From: Symsagittifera roscoffensis
Taxonomy: Eukaryota > Xenacoelomorpha > Acoela > Convolutidae
Reading direction: 5' to 3'
DNA: 64,000 nt
Assembly: GCF_963678635.1 (NCBI RefSeq)
Contig: NC_087065.1
Coordinates: 24,447,254-24,511,253 of the forward strand
Shown here: piece after piece, positions 8,026 through 18,571 of the stretch
Layout of the letters: every line of letters starts with the position of its first letter
How positions within the stretch are numbered: the first letter of the stretch is position 1
The notes under the pieces: model-generated
Databases searched by the model: none
Told to the model about the DNA's origin: nothing
What the model saw: the letters and a program-made list of their open reading frames with translations, nothing else
Program-made: the position numbers and the translations under genes

Positions 8026-11001
8026 ATGCTTCAGACAGTGTGTCTTTTTCTGGCTATTGGGCTTTTGCTACCCAGAAGCTGTCGCGGTAAACTCACATCA
8101 ACCTCTATTCTTTTGTGTAGTCATACCAATCTAATTTTCTCATGGGGAATTTAATTTAAAGAATTTTTGGCTCTTTTCCAGTTTCCCCCCACCTTTCAAA
8201 ATACCGAGTTTTATATTTCTTTTACGTGTTGTTACGGCTAAATGCGTAATGTTACGCTGTAAAGTATGAAGAACAAATCTGTTCAGAATTGTCGATTTGT
8301 TCACCACGCCAAATTTCATTGCATTGTGACAACGTTAAATAAATTTTTCAAAATTGAATTTGAAGGGGGGGGGGGGGAAACTCGAAAAGAGCCGAATTTT
8401 TGATAGCTTAGAAAACTTTGGGGGATCTTGAAGGTATATAACTGCTGAGTCTGCTCTTTATAGATGATCGGGCAAAACAACAGCTATGATTGGCTGATAA
8501 TAAACTGTAAATTATGACAATCAAATTTTTGCTCTTCTGAGTTTTGTCCTATCTTGTTGGGTAATACGGCTCTTCTCCGTTTTCCCCCCTCACTTTTCAG
8601 TTTCAATTTTGAAAAACTTTTATTTACTTGTCGCAATGCAATGAAATTTGGTATGGCGAACAAGCGAACAATTGTAAACAGATTAGTTCGTCATGCCGTA
8701 CATGGTAACAATGCTCGTTTAGCCAAAAGAAAAAACAAAACAAGAGTGCTCATATATCAGGGCAAAGCTATGAATGTTCCGACTGCCCCTTATTCCATAT
8801 CGCATAGTTATTGAGATAATAAAGTAGTTTTTGGGAAACTTTAATTTCCGGTTAGTATCAAAAATAAAGTGTCTGAAGTTGAGTCGTACGAAAATATTAC
8901 GACTTATTAACTAGCCTCCTTTCAGTTAAGAACGATTTGTTGTGCCGAATAATTCGCCACACATAAATATTTTGAGTTACGCTTTCAGAGTTATGAATAA
9001 AATCTTCAAAGAAAGCATAAATTAGTCCAGAGCATAGCCAAGTTGGCAATTTTTAAACTCACAAAAAGCAAAAAACGATCGGAGGTAAAATATATGTTCC
9101 AATTTGATTTCAGGGAGTCATTGGGTTCAATGGGGTAAAAACAGTTTTTTTTTTCAAAATTATTATTTCTATCACCAAAAATTGACTGAATGAAAAAACC
9201 CCACCAAGCAAAAAAATTCTGTTTTCTTCGAAAGTTGGAACAACAACACTGCTCGTATTAGGGGAAAGCCCTGATTATTCCGAATGCATTTAAATGTCTA
9301 TAATATATTTTTCCATTTTCAAAAATGCGTGATATAAAAATATTGAAAAAAAAACTCAATTTTTGTTTGAGCTTTTTTTTGAAAAATATTAACCAACACG
9401 ATGTTGTTACAAAGTGTTTTGTTTTGATAGAAGTGAATCAATAAATAGACTAATTAGTTGGCCTCAATTCAATATGGAACGATTTCTAAGTGGTTTAAGT
9501 CTCCGTCTACGATAAAAAGTGCGAAATATTTCGCGCGTTATTTATCCTATCCCGAAACGAGCAAATTGGCAAACTTTAGCTCCCATAACTCTACAAAAAA
9601 AGATCACACGTGATAAACCATATACAAATTTCAGCTCAAAACAACAATTTCAAAATTGCAAATGAAAAATTCAAATTTAGTCTGGAGAAAAAACCCTCCA
9701 GAGCACAAACTTTCTGCTCCAAATTTTCGTGAGAAAAATCTCTGTCTCTTCTTCAAAATAATCGGAACAACAATTTTAAAAAAATATTGGGGATGGGAGG
9801 TGCAAACGAGGTAACAATTTTTCACTATGTGATGAAAAAAAAACTCTTGCTCCGACAGACTATTTAAGCCCGTTTTTTTTCAATTCAAATTTTCAGACAA
9901 ACATCTACATAATAAATTTTGCGGAAACTTTTAAAAATACTATCCAAGAGTTGTTAGTGACATGGGTTCAATTTAAAAAGATTTTTCGCCTGTAATTTGT
10001 TTTCATAAAAGTATGGTAGTCTAAATGTTGCCAATTTGGCCAGTTTAGGATAATTATAGCGCAATACAGTACTCTTAACGCGTTGAGGGAGATTTAATTG
10101 GTCTTAGATTACCTTTCAAATTGAACTTAGGCATGCTTTGAAGTCTATTTAAAACTTTGCTCTATGGGAAATTTATCACTTTGTACTTTTCAATGCGTGT
10201 GGGGGCTAGTTTTTTGAAGTCAAAAACAGTTCAAATTTTAAATTTTGGTATAGCAAAAATTTTCAATTTTTTTCTAAAGCACCACTTTTCCTTCGACCTC
10301 TAAAAGAAATCGGAACCTTCAGGATTTTACATGATAGGAGCAGTCTTGATCTCTTTATAACTTGCAACTAATTTGTAAAAAAAAAATCTAAAAAAGGTAG
10401 CTAACACCACTAATAAGCTCATGCAATTTTTGCGTTTGATATTGCAAAGGGTAGCGAAGGTTTTTTTCATGAGTAAGATGCATAATATTGCGTGGCAGAA
10501 ATCTTGAAAATTTTTCGATAGTTTGTCTTTTTTTAAATATGTTTTGAACTGGTCTGTTTTCTTAATTGGCTATTTTTCCTTCCCCCCCCCCCCCCCCACC
10601 TCACGCGAGCTTCAAAATATTAGTGTAACGAGTGGTTTTACGAGGTTAAGTATGAAGACAAAATATGTTTGTCGTGGCCTTATTAGTCTGTATGTAAATT
10701 TTCATAACAATTGGACAAGTTGGTCAACAAATTTACATGTAAAAATTTGCAGGTGGGGGGAAAAGGAAAAAGAGCCTCTTAATTCATCACTTCCCCAAAA
10801 TAAACGATTGAGGCATTTTTTGGTTGACGTGATTGCATATCAGGACTTCTTGGTCCTTGTGAAGAAGATAAAGATTGTCCCGTAAACTTCTACTGCAGAA
10901 TGAAAGATTCCATTAATTTATGTTTTCAAAGACTCTGCTCAAAAGACGAACACTGTGCGCCAAAGCATTACTGCAGAATCACAGTACTTCCTGGTTGGTG
11001 A
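8026..11001 (+). CDS. Secreted cysteine-rich peptide, gene 2 (two exons)
   Basis: Proposed exon 1 is 8026-8086: ATG, then leader MLQTVCLFLAIGLLLPRSCR, ending at donor CGCG|GTAAAC in phase 1. Proposed exon 2 is 10844-11001: acceptor GCATATCAG|GA, open in the matching phase, ending TGA. The predicted product is 72 residues. The mature part has spacing C-x5-C-x5-C-x8-C-x4-C-x5-C-x5-C with CEEDKDC at its start, so two similar half-modules; the eighth cysteine of the relatives is absent. Exon 2 is 158 nt, exactly as in the gene at 17.3 kb. The 2.76-kb intron is filled with MITE and HINE-like copies. The cysteine/acidic spacing loosely recalls Dickkopf-N or EB-like modules, but I assign no function. 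Expression and the join of the exons are inferred. Confidence 0.6.
8169..8393. mobile_element. hAT-like MITE, type 2
   Basis: 225 bp, GGCTCTTTTCCAG to CTCGAAAAGAGCC, with perfect 8-bp duplications GAATTTTT (8161-8168, 8394-8401). An inner C run is mirrored by a 13-G run. It lies in the intron of peptide gene 2. Confidence 0.9.
8568..8780 (-). repeat. Type-2 MITE derivative, inverted, right end lost
   Basis: GGCTCTTCTCCGTTTTCCCC at the left is followed by the type-2 interior in reverse (CAATGCAATGAAATTTGG, ATGGTAACAATGC). The right terminus is unclear, so the end coordinate is approximate. A short ORF running across it is fortuitous. Confidence 0.6.
8900..9242 (-). repeat. HINE-like element, copy 5 (inverted, partial)
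   Basis: Reverse-strand match to the 5' half of the family: TTGGCAATTTTTAAACTC near 9041 and the start-end CTTCGAAAGTTGGAAC at 9228-9243. The 3' half (left side) is missing or too decayed. Confidence 0.5.
9243..9740 (-). repeat. HINE-like element, copy 6 (inverted)
   Basis: It begins with the complemented 3' end ACACTGCTCGTATTAGG, followed by AAAGCCCTGA of the 3' hairpin. It contains AAATATTTCGCGCGTTATTT of the core and fades out near 9740. It directly follows copy 5, so two inverted copies are again head to tail. Confidence 0.65.
9850..10350 (+). repeat. HINE-like element, copy 7 (diverged)
   Basis: Shares TTGCCAATTTGGCCAGTTTAGG, the CTTTGTACTTTTCAATGCGTGTGGGGG segment and the end AGGAGCAGTCTTGAT. 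Both hairpins are weak; an old copy. Confidence 0.6.
10568..10776. mobile_element. hAT-like MITE, type 1
   Basis: 209 bp between perfect 8-bp duplications TCTTAATT (10560-10567, 10777-10784). The left end has a 15-17 base C run and the right end is GGTGGGGGGAAAAGGAAAAAGAGCC-like. It is the last insertion before exon 2 of peptide gene 2. Confidence 0.9.
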
Positions 11002-11160
11002 AAATCAGAACTGATTCACTAATTGCAATGAAATTCAAGCATGATAACTCAAAATCTGGTCGCTGACACTTTTGTTTCAATCATCTAGAATATGGGAGCT
11101 AAAAAATGAAGAATCGCAGTGAAATATTGATTGAGCTAGGCTGATTCTTTGCTGTATCAA

Positions 11161-11607
11161 AAACACGCCTGCTCGTATCAAGGCAAAGCACTATAGAGCA
11201 GTAATAACATGAAAAAATTCAATGAACTAAAAAAAAAGAAAAAAAAATGAAGTTGATATTTTTTGTGAAGAATCATCCCCCCACATGCCAAAAAAGGTAC
11301 AAAGTGATAGATTTTGCTCCTAGTAACAAATCAGTTGTGGCAAATTAGTTTCCTTCAACCAGTTTGGAACGATTTATAAGACGGCCAAATTGGCCAAAAC
11401 GGCAATACTGGCACCTGCATAACTTTACAAAAAACATCCACAGGTAAAATATTTTTCAAATTTAGGCTCAGGGCAACAATACCTTTTGAATTATCAAAAA
11501 AAAACTTCGTCAAAATTGGCTAGTGGAAAAGTCGAAATTTGTCTGAAGAAAAAAAAACACCCCGAGCACAAATATTCCGTTACTTTCGTTAGGAAAGTCG
11601 GAACAAT
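11161..11607 (-). repeat. HINE-like element, copy 8 (inverted)
   Basis: Begins CCTGCTCGTATCAAGGC (complemented 3' end), runs through ATCCCCCCACATGCC, and ends CTTTCGTTAGGAAAGTCGGAAC, the complemented 5' hairpin. Part of the middle (the GCGCGATATATT core) is deleted. Confidence 0.7.
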
Positions 11608-11706
11608 AGGGCTAGGCCTACAAAAATAGGTTCGCATTAACAGCTGAATTTCTTATATCGTTTTTCAAAACCTCGATTTTCATGTAAGGGCAAATTTTTA
11701 TTAATT

Positions 11707-12416
11707 GTTCCGACTTTCGTAACGAAAGTAACTGAATAATTGCGCTCGGGTGGTTTTTTTCGTCGATTTTTTAACTAGCCATTTCTGATGGAATATTTAA
11801 ATCATTCAAATTTTTCAAAAGCTTAAGTTTGAAAAAACAGGGCTCTTTTTCCTTTTGCCCCCCGCCTCACACGAGCTTCAATATATTAGTGTAACCAGTG
11901 GTTTTACGAGGTTGAGTATGAAGACCAAATATGTTTGTCGTGGCTTTATTAGTTCGTATGTAAATTTTCATTACAATCGGACAAATGTGGTCAACAAAGT
12001 TACATGTAAAAATTTGCAGGTGGGGGGAAAAGGAAAAAGAGCCAAAAACAATTTTTACCTGTGATCATTTTTGTAAAGTTATGGGGGTTTAAAGATTGTC
12101 ATTTTGGCCAAATTGGGACAATGAACGCGCGATATATTTCGCACTATTAACGCGTGAGCGGAGATTTAATCCGTCTAAATTTTTTGAAATTGCTCGGCGG
12201 TTGCTTATTTGCCATAATTGATTTGTTAATAGGACGGAAATCTATCACTTTGTACTTATTGTGGCATGTGGGGGTATGATTTTCAAAAAATCTCAAATTA
12301 AAAAAAACTCGTTTTGTTTTTATTTCATGTATTTTTTTTCATGTTACTATTGCTTCATACACCTTCAAAGGCAGTCAGAGCATTTAGGACTTTGCCCTCA
12401 TATGGGCAGTTTTGTT
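11707..12416 (+). repeat. HINE-like element, copy 9, interrupted by a MITE
   Basis: The 5' part is 11707-11840, with hairpin CTTTCG-TAA-CGAAAG. The 3' part is 12044-12416, with AACGCGCGATATATTTCGCA and GCAGTTTTGTT. The two parts join to a normal copy once the type-1 MITE at 11841-12043 is removed. Confidence 0.8.
11841..12043. mobile_element. hAT-like MITE, type 1, inside HINE-like copy 9
   Basis: 203 bp with the family termini. Flanks AAAAACAG (11833-11840) and AAAAACAA (12044-12051) match at 7 of 8 positions. Confidence 0.85.
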
Positions 12417-12479
12417 CCTTATTTTGTTAACTAAATGACTCAGGGTTGTAAGATCAATCAGACAGACATAATTTTTTTT

Positions 12480-12706
12480 AGCTCCCTTCCACTTCCCCCC
12501 ACGTTTGATTTTCAGCTTTGAAAAAATATCTTTACGTTGTCACTTGCTAATGAATTTTTGCATGGGGAACAAACTAACTATTGTGAACAGTTTTTGTTCT
12601 GTGAACCATACATCGTAACATCGGGCGCTCAGCCATAATCACACGTGAAACAACTAAGAAAATCAAAAATTTGAAATGAGAGAGGGGGGAGGAGTGGAAA
12701 CGAACC
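12480..12706 (-). mobile_element. Type-2 MITE, inverted, diverged
   Basis: GCTCCCTTCCACTTCCCCCC at the left and GGGGGGAGGAGTGGAAACGAACC at the right. The interior is the type-2 sequence reversed (TGTGAACAG, CGTAACATCG, CAGCCATAATCACACGTG). The target duplication is not clear. Confidence 0.7.
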
Positions 12707-13141
12707 AGATTTTTACATGTTGCTATCCTAATTGGGGAAACAGAACTGATTTCAACTACGTCGGGATTATTACAGGCAAATGTTTTCCAATTTTATAGAA
12801 GTCCTCTGGGTTTTATATCCACTTTCATATCACAAAATCCATTCATTTTGTGATCATTTGTAACTAAGTTTCAACTGACTAAGCAAACAAATTGATTGTT
12901 ATCATAGTAAGTTCAATTTTGTCTATTCATTTTTCAGTAGCAAAAACCATCTGTTAAAACAACATTGAGAGAACACCATAGAGGCTGTTAGGTTTTTTGA
13001 ATGATGTCTCTAATCTTTCTTCTCACACTTTTTTTGAAACCGAAAACCAAATACGTGCTTTCGTTTTGTTCCACTTCAAAGATTAAGCTGTGAACGTAAA
13101 AAATCTCAAACTGCTAACAGGGAGAGCCTATTTATCCAGAG
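12707..13141. other. Non-genic stretch
   Basis: No feature recognised between two MITEs. Confidence 0.5.
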
Positions 13142-13339
13142 GGCTCTTTTTACTTTCTCCCACCTGCCAATTTTTATAATTTAAAATAGTGTACACATTG
13201 TCCGATTGTCATTAAAAATAACATTCAGACTAATTAGGTCATGACAAACATATTTGGTCTTCATAATCAACCTTGTAAAACCACTCGTTAGACCATAAAA
13301 TTGACGTTCGTGTGAGGTAACGGGGGATAAAAAGAGGCC
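13142..13339 (-). mobile_element. hAT-like MITE, type 1
   Basis: 198 bp. GGCTCTTTTTACTTTC to AAAAAGAGGCC; interior matches type 1 in the orientation of the copy at 3242. The flanks share TCCAGAG (about 7 bp). Confidence 0.75.
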
Positions 13340-13701
13340 TCCAGAGATACTCCTAGTTGAAGTGCGGTTTTGCCTTAAGTCACCAGCCATGAAATCTAAT
13401 AGAAATCAAACAACGATAGCCGCTCGACCCATTCCGATGATTTTTTGTGATACCTGATTTTGCGTGGCAAAAAAAACGAAAAAGAAAAAATTAAAGCGCA
13501 CCGGATTCAAATTTTCTCCCCTGCTTTAATGGCCAGAACAAATAATTGCCGGTTGATAGCCGATTAACAAGCTGCACAGCAACTTCCGACCACAATAGAA
13601 AAAGTTTCGAAACAACTTTTTCTTTTTTATTTTCGTCAAAAAAAAATTAAAACTTAAGAAACTTTCGGGAAAAATGAAGAAGGGGACAAATATCAGACCA
13701 G

Positions 13702-14075
13702 TGAGTTTAAGTCCAGGGTGGCTTTCTCATAGAGTAACTTCGGATAAATTACACCGTCTGTTCGTCACGCTATCTTTTTTCGGCCGGATAGATTCCTGCA
13801 ACTTCTTAGTCTAATAGCTATACCAATCCTTATCTTACTCTTATGTTTCCTAGTCTCAATGGATATAGTATATACTGATTTTGTTGCAAGGTTAGAATCA
13901 AGAAAAGTAACTGTTTGCTAAGTTAAATTTTATCTTCTCTGGCTGAAACTATAAATAGTTTCAGCCTTACAAACAATTTTTGTAAGTTTCAGTCTTGGAT
14001 CATTATTGGTTAGTTCTAAGCTTTTTGCCGTGATAGTTATCAAGAATATAATTGGATATAATAGATACTCAACCT
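13702..14075 (-). repeat. Diverged solo LTR of the 24.7-36.8 kb element family
   Basis: Starts TGAGTTTAAGTCC and shares CTCATAGAGTAACTTCGGAT, CGGCCGGATAGATTC, CAACTTCTTAGTCTAATA and other blocks with the 410-bp LTRs at 24676, 36414 and 44956, in the same orientation. The internal hairpin (13941-13966, GGCTGAAACTA/TAGTTTCAGCC) corresponds in position to the LTR hairpin. The right end is approximate. No internal element sequence lies on either side. Confidence 0.7.
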
Positions 14076-14417
14076 TTTTCTTGTCTTTTTTTATACCAAT
14101 TTGATTTATTAGTGTTAGTTTTTTATTAGTTTTTTTATCCATGATGCTTGTTTTTACCAGGCAGTCAAAATTGGCCTTAAAAAAGCAACCTCACGACAGT
14201 TTGTTCTGTCACTCATCGAAGTTGACAGAATAGTAACAATTATTTGAGCTCTATATTGTTAAATTTTAATTTGTCTGATATAACTTTGATGTCAAAGAAA
14301 AAACTGAGGACAATTCTGTAGCTTGTATAGCTTTTTCCGTTTATGAAGGGAAAATTTTCCAAGTTGTTCACTAAAAATGATTTAGTTCGTATTTTACCTT
14401 TTTATAGCCCATCATAG

Positions 14418-14651
14418 GGCTCTTTTCCAGTTCCCCCCCCCCCCCCCCCACCCACCTTTCAAAATACCGAGTTTTATGTTTGTTTTACGTGTTATTACGG
14501 CTAAATGCGTGATGTTACGCTGTAAAGTATGAAGAACAAATCTGTTCACAGTTGTTGATTTGTTCACCACGCCAAATTTCATTGCATTATGACAAGGTTA
14601 AATAAGCTTTTCAAAGTTGAATTTGAAAGGGGGGGGAACTGGAAAAGAGCC
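14418..14651. mobile_element. hAT-like MITE, type 2
   Basis: 234 bp. GGCTCTTTTCCAG with a 17-C run on the left; GGGGGGGGAACTGGAAAAGAGCC on the right. Perfect 8-bp duplications CATCATAG (14410-14417, 14652-14659). The clearest copy for defining the termini. Confidence 0.9.
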
Positions 14652-14659
14652 CATCATAG

Positions 14660-15880
14660 TTATACCCCCATAATAGTATAATCACAGTATGGCGGCTACT
14701 AATTTCTAGTACTATCACAGAGGGCTATAATGCGGAAGGGCAGAAAAAACGTACATGACCTAAAGCTTCAAAGGTGGATTTCATTTTACTCTTACTAGCT
14801 GACAACAAAGGTGCGGTGCGTGTAGAAATGCTGCTACTTTTTTGCTAGAGATTTTTTATGCCGAAGAGTTAAAAAAACTTTCTTGACCTAAAATTTCAAT
14901 TATGGATTTTTTTTCATAGGTTTTCTCGCTGAATAAAAAAATGCTGGCTTAAAACAATTGCAGAAAGCAACAAGATGATAAATTTTTGTTGAACTTTGAG
15001 TTAAGCAGAAAAAAAATTAATTTCTTGAATTCCTCGATAATTTTTCAATTGTTTTTTTTTGCCAATGATGTCTTTTGTAGTTTGATTCTAACTTTTGTAA
15101 TGATCACAAAATACTCGAAAAGCAAATGAACAGTACCACCAATCTCAAGTGAAGTTAAATTTTGAGTGTGGGGACAAGGCAAAAAAAAACTAAGGCAAGA
15201 AAAATAGAACAAGGCAAGTTCTACCACGACATGAAAGTTACATTTATACGCAAAAAACAGCAAAAAAGACAACATAGGAAACTTTTGCATGTTTACAACG
15301 TTTCAGTATACACAATGGTTCCTGCAGTTTTGCTTGTCTCCATCCGAAGCAATCATAAATAAAAATTAGCAATAAAAGAATTAAATAAAACTTTTTCAGA
15401 CCGGTAAATAGTTTAAAAATAAAGACGATGTTGATTGTTTTTGATGCTTTTCAAAGATAATGTTATGGGAACACTCTTGATAGTGGTTTACTAACACAAT
15501 TACTGACACACGCAACCATATGAGTTTTAAGCTAGACAAAAATACCTAGCAGAAGGCCCAAAATCGTCAAGTTGGCCTTTTTCTATTTTACTGTAACAAC
15601 ATCAAAAATTTTGAGAACTCATTTGTCGTTTTTTCTTACACGATTTAAAGATTCTAACGTATTTTTTGCAAGACAACGTTAACTTTAATTTAACATCAAC
15701 TTACAACTGAAATTTGAACATTATGGAAAAGCTCAATTTCGCGAAACTTGTAGACGTTCAGAAAGAGTGGATCAAAAAGTTTTCTATCGTTACTTCTTGT
15801 TTTTTTTTTGCAAACCAGTATGTTCGAAGTCTTCCTAACTTCTTGCGATGAGGGGTCAATAGAGATCTCCGAAAAAAGTC
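14660..15880. other. Non-genic stretch
   Basis: 1.2 kb without a recognisable gene. Overlapping chance ORFs on both strands around 15045-15362 are lysine or phenylalanine rich and have no domain. Confidence 0.5.
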
Positions 15881-15884
15881 TGCA

Positions 15885-16035
15885 TACAATCTGGCTATAA
15901 CCTGTATATAATCTGTATATAATTTAAATATAATGTTTAGACAATCTTTGTATAATCTCTAGATAATCTGTACATAATCTGTAGGTAAACTGTAGATAAT
16001 CTGTATATAATTTGTATAAAATCTGAATATAGTCT
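15885..16035. repeat. Short-period tandem repeat
   Basis: About a dozen degenerate copies of an 11-12 bp unit close to TATAATCTGTA, in one orientation. Confidence 0.8.
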
Positions 16036-16583
16036 GTGTAAAAACTGACAAAATAAAACCAAATTTATTGTTTTTGATAGTGTTTTTACAATGAAGATAT
16101 ACTGTTTAAAACCTTAGCAAAACAAATTGAATTCTTATTGATTGTCTAATGATAATAATCGAAGTTTTACTGCATACAAAACTGAGTTACAATTTATCTG
16201 AAATCTGTATATTTTTCTTTTTCTATTTTTCTGCAGATAATAATTTTTATCAATTTTTGTCACCACGGTTTACAACGCTTCTTAGCGTTTTTCCAATTTA
16301 ACAGTGAAAACGAACTTGAATTTTCGGGTACTCGCAGAATACCCGGATGCTCGCACTTCGGGTACTCCCTGAAAAGATGTACTATGGTTTTATTTCCATA
16401 CTTGAAGTGAATTTGTGCAACTTGAATAGCAAACATGAAATGGAAAACTGCTTTCCAAAAACTTTGATGCTAAGATAAAATTGAATCTGGAATTGATCAT
16501 CATAATTTTGAAACAAGCGAAACTATTTGGCTCATGAAAAAAAAAGTTTAATCGAGAGACCTCATTTATTGCGCACTAAAGCT
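16036..16583. other. Non-genic stretch
   Basis: Nothing recognised. A small tandem of CGGGTACTCGCAG / CGGATGCTCGCACTTCGGG-like words lies near 16326-16370. Confidence 0.45.
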
Positions 16584-16789
16584 GGTTTTTGCGTTTTTTT
16601 CTTTTCCACACCTGCAACTTTTATAATTAATTTTTCTGCCGTTCACATCGTCCGCCGAAACTATGAGATTGGCTCGTGGATTAATTTGTACATTATCTTC
16701 ATTTTTAGTTTTCAAACTTGCCCTGGTAAAGCCCCTCCTTACACCATAAAAATGATGCTTATTTGAAGCGGGGAAAAGGAAAAAGTGCC
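16584..16789 (-). repeat. Old type-1 MITE
   Basis: Interior matches type 1 (GTTCACATCGTCCG, CATCTTCATTTTT, CACCATAAAAATGATGC) and the right end is GGGGAAAAGGAAAAAGTGCC. The left end is worn and no target duplication is visible. Confidence 0.6.
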
Positions 16790-17272
16790 TCACTCCAAAC
16801 AAAAAGTGCAGCTCTAAATCGATGAATCAATGCAACGAAAAATATACAAAAAAAAACGAAAATGCTCAAAATTACAGCCGTTGCAATTTTTTAGTAGCAA
16901 AAACCAATTGTTTTTGTTGTTTTTATGTATTGTCTGAACCCTTTTTTTAAATTAAATTGGGAGAAAGAGGTTTTAACAGTAGAATCAGAGAGCTCTGAGT
17001 CAATAAGATAGATTGATTGATATCTATAAGATTTTGATTTTGCACTTTTACCCTCAAATTTGAGAGTGGATGATTGTTTTAGCCCAAGCTTTGGATTATT
17101 TGGTATAAAATTAAAGCTTAAGGTAACTTTAAATCAGCCCGCATTTTTTCACCTAGTTCAATCTTGATCTCATATAATTACATGATGAAAAAGTTTGTTT
17201 CATAGTTAAATTCATAATAAAAAAATGCGAAATATAGCAACACAGAATAAAACATTAACTATAGCTGAATAT
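16790..17272. other. Non-genic stretch
   Basis: No feature recognised; it would include the 3' flank of the minus-strand peptide gene. I see no canonical AATAAA in the expected orientation at a convincing distance. Confidence 0.4.
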
Positions 17273-17672
17273 TCATAAATGGTAACAATTTCCATCCCCG
17301 CAGTAATATTTGGGTGGACATTGTTCGTCTTTCAAGCATGACCTTCGAAAGCATCTATTGAACATCATATCGCAGAAGAAGGCCACGTGACAGTCCTTGT
17401 CTTCTTCGCAAGGATCAAAACTCTGCCCATCTTTCGCAGTCAGAACAATCACATCAACCAATCTAACTTTCTCCTTTCTCAAGAGAAGAGGGCGAATGAA
17501 AAAGATTGTCGTATTTTTTTTCTTTTTATTCTTATGAACAAGTTTTTTTGAAAGAATCATTTTAGCAATTTTGTTACACGGTATTGTACAAGTTAAAATA
17601 AAAAAAACTCGACTCTAATTCCCAATATAAACTGCAGCAAATCACAAAAATCAAAAGCACAACTACAGACAT
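17273..17672 (-). CDS. Secreted cysteine-rich peptide, gene 3 (two exons)
   Basis: Proposed exon 2 is 17430-17273 (minus): acceptor GCGAAAG|AT, then GQSFDPCEEDKDC and six more cysteines, stop TAA. It is 158 nt, the same length as exon 2 of gene 2. The spacing is C-x5-C-x5-C-x6-C-x4-C-x5-C-x5-C-x4-C: eight cysteines in two similar halves. Proposed exon 1 is 17672-17633, encoding a hydrophobic leader MSVVVLLIFVICC and ending in phase 1 at a weak donor (A|GTTTAT). The intron would be 202 bp. The product would be 65 residues, exported. The exon 2 assignment is firmer than exon 1, because the donor is poor; an alternative first exon further upstream cannot be excluded. It is the only member on the minus strand and the one with all eight cysteines and no break. 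Confidence 0.55.
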
Positions 17673-17760
17673 AGCAGCTCTGAAGGGCTTTTAATTATTC
17701 AGTGCTGACTTGAATTATCCGGACAAAACGTACAATGCGTTTTTTTTGTCAAATTGGGTC

Positions 17761-17873
17761 TTCAAGTTAAACGAAAATTGACGAAGAGTTAATGTGGTGT
17801 AATTTGTTTTTGCAATTTTCAAGTTAAACGAAAATTGACGAAGAGTTAATGTGGTGTAATTTATTTTTGCAAA
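17761..17873. repeat. 57-bp tandem duplication
   Basis: Two copies of a 57-bp unit beginning TTCAAGTTAAACGAAAATTG, nearly identical (one G/A difference near the end). Confidence 0.9.
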
Positions 17874-17947
17874 TTTTACCCGAAAATTTGATTTGTTAAC
17901 TAAGAATTACAAAAAAATTACCTTTTCAATTACTTGTCCAAAACTAC

Positions 17948-18148
17948 GGCTCTTTTTTCTTTTCCCCCACCTGCAAATTTTTATAAATAAAATTTTTGTT
18001 CACATTGGCCGATTGTCATGAAAATTGACATGCAGACTGATTATGCCATGGCAAACATATTTGGTCTTCTTATTTAACCTCGTAAAACCACTCGTTAGAC
18101 CATAAAATGGATGGTCGTGTGAGGTGGAAGGGGGAGTTAAAAAGAGCC
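17948..18148 (-). mobile_element. hAT-like MITE, type 1
   Basis: 201 bp, with perfect 8-bp duplications AAAACTAC (17940-17947, 18149-18156). The termini match the family; the right TIR is partly eroded (GGGGGAGTTAAAAAGAGCC). Confidence 0.9.
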
Positions 18149-18156
18149 AAAACTAC

Positions 18157-18571
18157 TTAGGAAGGGTATAATCTCCATTAACTTGCGTAAAATTTATAAA
18201 ATTTATTTTTCTAAATAAAAAAAATTGGCGTTTATTTGGTAACGATGTCTTTTTTTGGCGATCAAACAAAAAAAATAAGATAATTTAATTAAATAATTTT
18301 CTCGATATTCCTCTTTAAATTTTGTTGGGCGACGTAATATGATCATTTTCTTATAGTTTTTTCAGTACTTGCTACATGGTAATACCTTAATCGTAATTTT
18401 TTATTGACTAATAAAAACCAAAATGATACGTTTTTTGGATAACATTTTCGCAAAACAAATTGCACAATATTGATTGGGCTAAAATTTAAAAAAGTATTGT
18501 CAATATCAGTTTTGACCTTATTAACGTAATTTGAGAGGAACGCATTTTAAATTTCAAGTCTATAAATTTTC
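18157..18571. other. Non-genic stretch
   Basis: A+T-rich, nothing recognised. Confidence 0.5.

Noticed and set aside
10523..10885. 120-codon ORF overlapping exon 2 of peptide gene 2
   Set aside because: It reads through a MITE in another frame. The cysteine-rich frame fits the family and the splice phase better.
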